Below are positions 55,901 to 64,000 of a DNA stretch of 64,000 bases, in pieces. The stretch comes from Chenopodium formosanum (taxonomy: Eukaryota; Streptophyta; Magnoliopsida; Caryophyllales; Amaranthaceae): NCBI GenBank assembly GCA_024500155.1, contig CM044879.1, positions 4,417,501 to 4,481,500 on the forward strand, in the 5' to 3' direction. Both the position numbers and the translations under genes were made by a program. The stretch's first letter is position 1. Each line of letters starts with the position of its first letter. The notes under the pieces are model-generated. The model did no database searches. It was not told where the DNA came from and saw only the letters and a list, made by a program, of their open reading frames with translations.

Positions 55901-58900
55901 GGAAAGTGTTTACTTGCTCTTTTTTTTTTATATTTTGGTCGTGGACCAATGCTACTCCCATTATATGTTTTTCTAGAGCTGTAGACTCTTTATCATAGGA
56001 AAGTTTGAAAAAGTGGTTGTAACATGTTCCTGGAAAATCGATTGTGGAGGCAATCCATCTTATGAGACAACTAATGGAGATCTATCAGGATAAGAAGAAG
56101 GATTTACATATGGTTTTTATTGATTTAGAGAAGGCTTATGATAAGGTACAAAGGGAGATACTTTTGGTGGGCTTTCACAAGGAATGGCGTTTCACAGAAA
56201 TATATTGACATCATTATGGACATGTATGAGGGAGCTAGTACAAGTGTGTGGACCACTGTTGGAATAGACAGAAGAGTTCCCAATTACAATTGAAGTTCAT
56301 CACTGATTGATGAGTTTAATTCAAGATGATGTTTGTTGATGATATTATGTTGATTGATGAGACGAAAAAAGGCGTGGAAAGTACGTTGGAATTAAATGAG
56401 CAGAAGTAAGACAAAGTATTTGGAAAGCAAGTTTAGCCGTGTGGGAAACAATTAGCGCCTGAGGTGATCACCTTGGATGGGAAGAGTATATAAAGTTGTG
56501 AGGTCTTCCGATGTTTGGGATTTGTTATTCAAAAGGATGGAGAATTGGATGGAGATGTAGCTCATAGGATCAAAGCGGTTTAGTTGAAGTGGAAGAGTAC
56601 CCCATAGATTAAAGGGGAAATTCTACCGAACGACAATAAGGCCTGCTTTGTTATATGGTACCGAATGTTGGTCGTAAAACATTGCCACGTGCACACGATG
56701 AATGTGGCAGAGATGCGTATATTGCGATGGATGTGTGGTCATACAAAAGAGGATCGGTTTAGGAATGAGATAATAAAGAAGAAAGTAGGGATTCCATCGA
56801 TTGAGTACAAGATAGGGGAGAATCACTTAAGATGGTTTGGTCATGTAAGAAGGAGACCAAGTGACTCTCCGGTAAGGAGGCTTTAAAAATTGCAAAGTAT
56901 TGCGATCAGAGAATAAAAACTCGGCCGTTACGTCGCGAATCGGCCGAGTTGTAACGGATTTTGAAGGCACCGTTACGAGATTTCCCGTTTTGTAACGGGC
57001 TTTTATAAATCGCCGCAATCTCGGCCGTTTCCGCCGCAATCTCGACCGTATCGGACGATACACATCTGTAACGCCCGTGAAATAGCTTGAATTTGCGAGT
57101 TTGTGGATTTTTCATCTAAAACACCATTGTTGTAGCTTGCTGCAACTACACGATCAAAATTGAAATTGAGAAAGGGGAAGACAGATGAGAATGAGTGAGT
57201 GGGGGTAGGTGAAAATTAATGGTAGTGGAACACATGTGGCAAATATTTGGTGGTTCTTTTACTTTTGACTTGTTGACCCCACACATACTCTCTTTTTCTT
57301 TGGAAAAAAACTGTATAGCTCACGTGATAGGAGTATGTTATAAACATACTTTAGTTTTCTTACTCATTCATTTGCTAATATAAGTGATTTTGATTTCTTT
57401 ATATAATTATTATTATTACACTAATAATTCTTATTTTATATATTCATATAAAATTATTTAGTAAACAAAAATATATTTTTAAAAATAAATAATGCTCTAT
57501 AACTCCATAAAAAAAAATTCTGCCGCGACAACCGCGCTCTGGTTCGCGATGAACGCATCATTTCCGTTACCGCGACATCGCGACCGTTTCCGCGATCGCG
57601 ACCAATACCGCATTTTTATTCTATGATTGCGATCGCGAGAGGTAGGGCAAGACTTTAGAAAACTTGGAAGAGGGTGATTGATAGTGACACGAATGCTTTG
57701 GAGATTGATGAATGGTGCTAGATAGGCCGGTGTGGAGGGAGAAAATTCACGTCAACGACGTTTTGTGATAATATATACTTTCTAAATTTATTTTATTTTA
57801 TGGGATTAAGGCGTTGATTAATTGATTGATTTTTTTTTTTTGTTTTATTTATTTATTTTTTAATTTTAGCCCACCCATGTTTTATGAAGTATGAACTATG
57901 TTGTTTTCCTTTGCTAAAGTTTTCTCAAACCTTTATGTTTTCTATTTCAACGTTTTAGCCATTCTTTTAAAACTTTCTTCAATTTTATTTCTCTTCTAAA
58001 CTCCCTTAATTTTTCTTAAATACTCTTTCGTTTACTCACTTACTCACCTTTCCCAAACTCTTTTAAATGATGATTTTTTTATGTCCTTTTTTTTTTTTTT
58101 TTTTATATCGTACGATTCCTTATGACGATTCATGTTAGCTGACCAAATCATTTGGTCGTGTGATCTAAATATTTCCGGTGTAATTTGATCTAATCTATTA
58201 TTGACAAGAATAAGTAACAAGAAACTGAAATAACCTTTTAACTATGAAGATATCTCGTGACTTGCTGTGAGGTAAAAATTAATGTTGTTCGTTATGATGT
58301 TAATATGCATTCAAGTTTGATATTTTTTTTTTTATATGTTTTGTTGTTAAAGATTACAATATGTATGTGTAAAAGTTATAGCAAATTGATGTACAACATC
58401 CTTTTTCCATTCTACTAGGGAAGCCTACGCGCGCGATGCGCGCGATACAGCTAGCCATCGTAGGGGAGTTATAAATTCGAACCTCAAAAGTTTACGTACT
58501 TTGAGTTGCTGTTGAATTATACTTGTCTTAGGACGATCAAATAAAAGATTTTATCTTAATTTATTTAATTGTAGAAACATGTTTTGTGTTATGATTATTT
58601 ATTTTGAAAATGATCATATAAATATTATAACTCGCCAATGTACGCATTACTATATAAAAAGGCAATCAAAGCTATTGCATCATTCTATAACTACAATAGG
58701 GGTGTTATGGAGAGGACAAAACCCTCATTGAACACCCTGGCACAAAGGCTATGTAGTATATTTCCCTGCAATAAGATAATCTTTGGACCATATAATGGAG
58801 GAGATAACATTTATGAGCTACGAGTATTTCACTGATGATGTATGAGTACGTCTTAACTCTTTCCTATAATCATAAACTATAAGCTTTTCCTAGGATAAAA

Positions 58901-59086
58901 ATCAAGCCAATGACACAGTAACTAAAGCAAAATACATCTTCAAACAACCTCTTAATCTAAAGCATAAGACTATAGTACCTCATATGTAAGACATAACTGC
59001 TACATTCCGTAGAAGACTCATCAAATGAGTTGCTTTGTTTGACTCCCCTATAAACACAACTAAAAGAGATTACATAAAAAGTATTA

Positions 59087-59118
<32 letters not shown>

Positions 59119-60455
59119 GGTATCCTAGCAATTACACTTTACACTCCACCACTACGAAGGTACCATTATTGCATTCATCCGTCAACTCCACCAATCTTGA
59201 GTTGTCCCCAACTCTAACCAGATACGGGCGTCTCCGAATAGTATGCTTATTCACCTCTTCGTATAACATAAACAAATAGATTGCACAAACTTTACATTTC
59301 CTTTAGTATAAAAAAAAAAAATCAGTAGGGTCATCATCCTTATAGAATTATCGCGGCGGTGGGTGGTGACCGGGGGTACCGGAATGGAAACTGACATGTT
59401 AACAGTATTTTCCAGCAACCAGAAAATGAGTTCGTGAGAAAAGAGGAAATTGAGAAATGAGGAGTTTTGGCCTTTTTGTTGGAATGATAAGAAGGAAGAT
59501 AAACAAAAGAAATAGAGGACAAAAATACGAAAGGTTAAATACTTAAATGCATCAAAATTAATTTTAATTGGTGGGTAAATATGTCAATTAACTTTTTTAA
59601 GGGTATAATAGTCTTGACACTATTCATAAGAGTATTTTCCCACTTTTTATAAGGTAGGGATATCTTCTTCCACTTTTCTTTACCAATGATTGTTGATACT
59701 TCTTCTGGCTGCTGTTTATTCTAAACCATTGATTGTATTTTTACAGTTGCCAGAATTGACTGCCAGTTTGCCAGCCCTTGGTAGAGTGAAAATAAACGCT
59801 TCCTTCTTTAAGAAGTTCAATTATGAAAATGCAGCGGTATAGTTGTTTCCCTTTGAATGGTTAATGCAATCTAGTCTCTGGTGGTATTTCTTATATTCAG
59901 ATAACTTGCTTTTGAAAGTTAATATATATCTGGTACTGCTAAAAGAATATGTGATTTATTTACTCCCTTGTTTTTTTTTTTTTTTTTTCCTTCCTACCTA
60001 CTTTTTGTTTTTAGTTTTTTGTTTGTTTGTTTGTTTTACCACTTCTACTTTATTCTATATATGGGAAACACCTTTTACCATCTCAACCTTTTACACTTTT
60101 ACACTCATTCTCCCTTGCTTTATCTACCCTTTTTTTATCCACACACCTACCCTTTTACTCTTTCTCTTTTATTCGATACTCCTTATTTTTACATCCACCA
60201 ACTCACCTAGAAACAAGAGCAGAACCAAACGAAAAAAAAAAAAATCGGAGGGAGTTCAATGGTTCCTTGATGTATGCTCAATTATCCCTTGATGTATATG
60301 CAATAATAAACTTAATGTGTCTACAATGATTCCTAAATATTATCATCCAATGTTCCTAAATCCTCTCCCTTACGTACATTTCATTTATACAACTTCTGTA
60401 AATTGTGTTCCTTTGAGTTTATTACAATTACTCTTGGCACAAAGATTAATTAGGG

Positions 60456-60494
<39 letters not shown>

Positions 60495-63400
60495 CAACTA
60501 GCAAGTGAGGCATGTAAAAGAAAAAGTAGGAGAGAGTGAGAGATGGTTTGTAAGTGAAGTTATGTAATAAAAAACAAAAAAAGAGTATATTATCTGTGGG
60601 GTTATGTAAGAAAAAGTAGGAGATATTGTTCATGTGGGGTTGAGAGGGGCGAAAATTTAAATAATCTTCACCAAAAATGGATGAGAGAGGAATTGTTACC
60701 AACTTTAAGGAACGGATCAAAACGGAAACTGTAACCAACTTGAATTGTATGTTCAAATTGTTACAATATTTTGTATTTGCTCTTCCAGGTCAGATTAATT
60801 GCATCAGTTCCAGGATATCATTCTGGATCCAGTCTAAAGAAGTGGGGTCATATGAAACTACGCTCTATCCTAGAGCAATGCACTTTTGACGACGAATTTA
60901 AGAAATCACCTTTAATTTATCAGGTAATGCCTGATCATATTACTAGTCAACTAATTTTTGAAGCTTTGATAGTGATTCATGCTGGTGCATCCAATCATGA
61001 ATCAATCATTAAAGATTTGATTACAGAAAGAGGACAAGGTGTCCTCTAAGAGAAATTAATCTCACAGACCATCAGTTATCACTCTTGTTTGCAGGTTCAA
61101 TAATATTCGAGAAAATTGGGGGGTGTGTGTGTGTGTGTGTGTGTGTGGGGAGGGGGGGGGGGGGGGGGGGCTTAAATTAATTTTGGAGGCCGGAAGAGTA
61201 AAGTGTAGAAGTGTGGTCATCTGGTATGAAGTACATCCAGTGCATCGGTCTTTTTCTTTTTGGTTCTTTCTTAATAATAGGCGATGTTCAAGATTAGATG
61301 ATTTATTGATATGCAATGCTTCATATAAGAAGATCTATTCTCCTTTCCTCACTCCTTTTCTTTTGTCTTTTCCTCCCCTCTGTTTGCGCTCATTTCTAAT
61401 CTGATATGGCTATGGACTGATAGGGCCCTATTCCAAATTCTTCAAAAGTTTTCAGAAATAATTTCGATCAGATTAACCTTAGGTTATGCCTAATACCTAC
61501 AGGCTACATAAACCAATTACAAGTGTATTATACTTTGGTATTCTGATGTAGTCATTAACTCATAATAGAAGCTATTGGGAAAGGTGATAAATAGGTGATT
61601 TGGGATTGATGCCTTCGCTGAAACGCCTGTCATTTTCCTATGTGACTATGATGACTGACCCCAACTGCAGACTTTTATTACTCCTAGGTTGTGGCCTTCA
61701 CTGGAGGCATCACTCCGTGCTTATAAATAGTTGGTGTTTTTGGTCATAGTTGCAATGGATACTTGCTTGGCTGCAAAGTGCAATGATTTGGGTTGTTGGT
61801 GACCAATTAACAGCAAAAATGTTCTTTTTATATATATATATATATTTTATTTTTTATAATGGAATACTGATGTAATTGGAATTTAGACAGGAGAGGGCTC
61901 TCTATCTGCTAGAATTATTAGTTTTGGGGTGGGAGAAAGTGAATTTGGTGAGGGAGAAGAGTTTTGGGGGGGGGGGGGGGGGGAGCTATTGCCAGTAAAA
62001 AACTAAGGAGATAGATGGGCCATTAGTTTGTTGCCTACATGAAGTTACCGGGTCCTGTTTTGCATTTTTATAATTTCACCTTTTGTATCAATGGGTGCTT
62101 CACAGGCATCTTTCGTTCTCATCAGAGTTTGTTTTGGTTCAGTTTTCCTCTCTTGGTTCGCTGGATGAGAAGTGGATGACTGAGCTAAGAACTTCAATGT
62201 CATCTGGTTTTTCAGCTGATGCATCCCCCCTTGGTTTGGGCGAACCACTGATCATATGGCCTACTGTGGAAGATGTCAGATGGTCACTTGAGGTAACATT
62301 TAAGGATTCACTTTTATTTTTGGTAATTGTAGTAATGACATGTATATTTTTGTTCTCTCTTGCCGACTTGTTTTCGACAGCTTGACATTTAATTGGTTTT
62401 CATGGTTCCTTTTCCGCAGTTGTATCTATATAACTTTTTGCAACAGAGTAACATGGAATTATATACAGTTATTCATGCTTCTTATTATTCTGTAAATTGA
62501 GCTGTAAACAGCAATATTCTTTGTATTTTTATCATTTAAAATTTTCTCCAATCTTGAAGTTAATCATTTTTCTTGTGACTGTTGTCTGGTGGAGCTTTTA
62601 TTAAGTTTTGACATGCAATTAGTAGTATTGTTTTGTATGTAGTATTTAAGATAGGGTTATCTGGATTTCTGGAGTCTGGACAACCTCTTACACTTTCAGG
62701 CACATTTGGTAAAACCACCTTAATATTTTTTGGGTCTTTCATTGTCATATACTCATATCTGTATTCTTTCCTGAAAGGATATGCTATAGGTATAGAGTGG
62801 GAATTCAAACAACAATATTCAATGACACAACAATAGAAATAGGAATATAGGATGAGAGCTTCACTGATTGATTAATATTCAGAAATAACGGATACTAGGG
62901 GACTATAGTGTGAGTTTCTGACTATCTCTTAGTAGCTTGAGGCTACAACACTCTCAATACAATTAACTCAAAATTCACCTGCCATTCCCCTATTGTTCTA
63001 TTGCTCTTTAAGTATCAAGCCTTCACCATTACAAAAGTAACCTAATACTTCGTATAAATTAGTTTTTGCTGCTAAAGATACAACCATGCGAGCGAGCTCC
63101 ATAGTGCTGCATTTAAAGTTTTTTGTCTTCTTCCCATTAAGTGAACGTTTGCTGCAATTGCTGATTGCCCTTGTCTCTCTTTCTTTTTTCATAAACCCGG
63201 ATAGGCTGTTGCTGGATTGGGGGCCCAATTACTCGGTCCATAACAGGCAACTTACTAGTCTAGTCTAAAGATAAATTGCTTTTGTGGGTTCTGATTTGTT
63301 AATGATTTTGTGAGATAATTTTTTATTAGAGGAGCCTGTTACATTTATTTCTGTTTATTTTAAGGTCCATATAAAATTTATTATTTTATTAATTCATTTA

Positions 63401-64000
63401 CACTTCATGACTAGAAGTGTTGAAAGCATTAAGTGGTGTGAGTCGTATGACATTGAAATTGAGGAACATTATAGGTCATTTCTTGTTTGTTACCAAAAGT
63501 TTTTATGGTTAATTTGGAAAGTCTTTTAAACAATAATTGAATGAAGATTAGATATTCTCAAGAGCAATCTTCTGTAGTTCTATTTACCTGAGAAGTCTGT
63601 AGTGGAAAATGGAAGTCTGGTAAATGGAATAACTTAGCCTCTATCTCTTTGCCCAGTCTTTTCAACTTATTGCATAATGGGTATTTTGTTGCCACTGGTT
63701 GTAAAATATGGGGACTGTAAACTGATATGAATCTGTGCTGTATATTTATATGGATGTTTTAATAAAGATTCTTTGTGAAATTAATATTAAATTATAAGGT
63801 GCTTACATTTTTTTTTTCATTTAGGGGTATGCAGCTGGAAATGCCATCCCAAGTCCACTTAAAAATGTGGAAAAAGAATTTCTGAAGAAATACTGGGCAA
63901 AGTGGAAGGCTACCCACACTGGTCGCTGGTACTACCATTTTATTCTGTTCACAAATGTGTGCTTCATTTGTTCAGCGTCTAGTGAGTGGTAATATGCATG
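50914..64000 (+). CDS. TDP1: tyrosyl-DNA phosphodiesterase 1 with N-terminal FHA domain (3' end outside window)
   Basis: Phospholipase D-superfamily enzyme that removes topoisomerase I peptides and other adducts from DNA 3' ends in the nucleus. Visible exons: 50914-50928, 51012-51191, 52082-52345, 53010-53225, 53729-53789, 54960-55036, 55154-55411, 59747-59836, 60789-60923, 62143-62292, 63825-63928; phases agree and 516 codons are covered. Residues 6-100 form an FHA-like domain (NVIGRSN, G35-R36; RLSRKH, S47-H50). A basic linker (GRKRARED) follows. The catalytic domain has QGLPEW, VIVAVLSNYMVDIDWLL, VLIVHGEGD, and HKD motif 1 at THHSKAML (H293, K295), then TANLIHVDWNNKSQGLWMQD. RLIASVPGYHSGSSLKKWGH and PTVEDVRWSLEGYAAGNAIP are also typical. 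HKD motif 2 should lie in the exon after 63928. The start is a five-codon exon (MASSQ), chosen because its donor joins the FHA exon in phase. Confidence 0.93.
52466..52703. mobile_element. Stowaway-like inverted-repeat element in TDP1 intron 3
   Basis: CTCCATTTCATATTAGTTGACAC at the left mirrors GTGTCAACTAAAATG at the right. The ends are eroded and the target duplication is unclear. Confidence 0.45.
52859..52901. repeat. T homopolymer of about 43
   Basis: Uninterrupted T run in TDP1 intron 3, about 110 bases before the exon 4 acceptor. Confidence 0.9.
54149..54241. mobile_element. Stowaway-like MITE, copy 2 (93 bp, TDP1 intron 5)
   Basis: TACCTCCGTTTCTTATTATTTGC opposite GCAAATACTATGAAACGGAGGTA; TA ends. 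Same family as 18356 and 55688. Confidence 0.75.
55688..55778. mobile_element. Stowaway-like MITE, copy 3 (91 bp, TDP1 intron 7)
   Basis: TACCTACGTTTCATATTATTTGC opposite GCAAATAATATGAAACGGAGGTA; the arms are almost perfectly complementary, forming a hairpin. Confidence 0.78.
56030..57830 (+). mobile_element. RTE-type LINE fragment in TDP1 intron 7, 5'-truncated, interrupted
   Basis: Broken reverse-transcriptase reading frames: FIDLEKAYDKVQREIL near 56120, FVDDIML near 56330 (active-site box), then the RTE C-terminal region (RPALLYGTECW, RWMCGHTKEDR, LRWFGHVRRRPSDSPVRR at 56630-56880). After the insert at 56908-57625 the tail resumes (ARLRKTWKRVID-like, about 57636-57690), and the 3' end is T-rich near 57830. 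Several stops and frame changes; inactive. Confidence 0.75.
56908..57625. mobile_element. 718-bp CpG-rich mini-element, 9-bp target duplication, inside the LINE
   Basis: ATTGCGATC flanks it exactly (56899-56907, 57626-57634). The ends AGAGAATAAAAAC and, from the right, CATAGAATAAAAATGCGG share AGAATAAAAA as inverted repeats. Subterminal regions are rich in CGGCCG, CGCGA and TAACGG, with a 10-bp exact stem (AACTCGGCCG / CGGCCGAGTT, 56918-56950). No coding capacity. The 9-bp duplication suggests a non-autonomous MULE. Confidence 0.7.
58415..58445 (-). mobile_element. Helitron-like 3' terminus in TDP1 intron 7
   Basis: On the minus strand a GCGCGC-loop-GCGCGC hairpin (58429-58443) is followed after about 10 bases by CTAG and T. 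The layout is as at 26919. The element body and 5' TC end were not identified. Confidence 0.35.
58446..59746. other. distal part of TDP1 intron 7, no gene seen
   Basis: AT-rich intron with a T run near 59089-59118. The 65-codon ORF at 58638 and the 60-codon ORF at 59340 (minus) show no family features. Confidence 0.5.
59960..60256. mobile_element. possible degenerate Stowaway-like element in TDP1 intron 8
   Basis: TTTACTCCCTTG at the left and CGGAGGGAGT at the right resemble Stowaway ends, enclosing pyrimidine-rich sequence. The inner arms do not pair well. Confidence 0.3.
60458..60491. repeat. (GA)n microsatellite in TDP1 intron 8
   Basis: About 16 GA units. Confidence 0.9.
61122..61170. 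repeat. (GT)n followed by G19 in TDP1 intron 9
   Basis: About 13 GT units, then GGGGA and an uninterrupted G19 (61152-61170). Confidence 0.92.
61966..61983. repeat. G18 homopolymer in TDP1 intron 9
   Basis: Second long G run in the same intron, 800 bases from the first; also G-rich upstream (GGTGAGGGAG). Confidence 0.9.

Noticed and set aside
59843..60329. overlapping Phe/Leu-rich plus ORFs
   Set aside because: They are a pyrimidine-rich intron tract read as hydrophobic residues, not a membrane protein.

Overview
The window is nuclear DNA from a flowering plant, almost certainly a eudicot. The evidence is GT-AG introns splitting conserved plant proteins, very AT-rich intergenic DNA, and dense plant-type transposons (Copia, MULE, Tourist-like and Stowaway-like MITEs, RTE LINE, solo LTRs). 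A Caryophyllales source would fit the style of the repeats, but that is only an impression.

Three host genes are well supported. A gibberellin 2-oxidase (GA2ox8-like; minus strand, 3 exons, 5211-9372) reads intact. An ER-type DnaJ protein (DNAJC25/AtDjC50-like; plus strand, 10 exons, 44079-49423) also reads intact. Tyrosyl-DNA phosphodiesterase 1 with an N-terminal FHA domain (plus strand, 11 visible exons from 50914) runs off the right edge before its second HKD motif. A fourth gene, FAR1/MULE-related, enters from the left edge on the minus strand (1-3980). It has two small 5' exons, a long repeat-filled intron that hosts an unrelated plus-strand ORF, and a frameshift in its FAR1 domain.

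The rest is a nested transposon landscape. 4.2-20 kb: LTR remnants, a 565-bp foldback element with near-complete inverted arms, a TRIM-like remnant and MITEs. 20-26.8 kb: a Copia element with 171-bp LTRs that differ at one base and a 5-bp target duplication; its coding region is broken by stops and frameshifts and carries a 1.9-kb solo LTR inside the protease region. 30.6-38.6 kb and 38.8-42.9 kb: two complete Mutator-like elements back to back, each with TIRs of about 150 bp and a perfect 9-bp target duplication. In each, a transposase gene read from the left TIR converges on one or two minus-strand genes read from the right TIR. Both elements carry there a GRF-type zinc-finger/coiled-coil/C-terminal membrane-anchor protein. 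This recalls the convergent mudrA/mudrB layout of maize MuDR, but the second gene is of a different kind. The first MULE also carries a 1.6-kb solo LTR; the second has lost its catalytic core.

44-64 kb is the gene-rich end, DnaJ and TDP1 head-to-tail. Their introns hold MITEs, diverged internal duplications, a 5'-truncated RTE LINE with a 718-bp CpG-rich mini-element inserted in it (9-bp target duplication), and very long G and T homopolymers.
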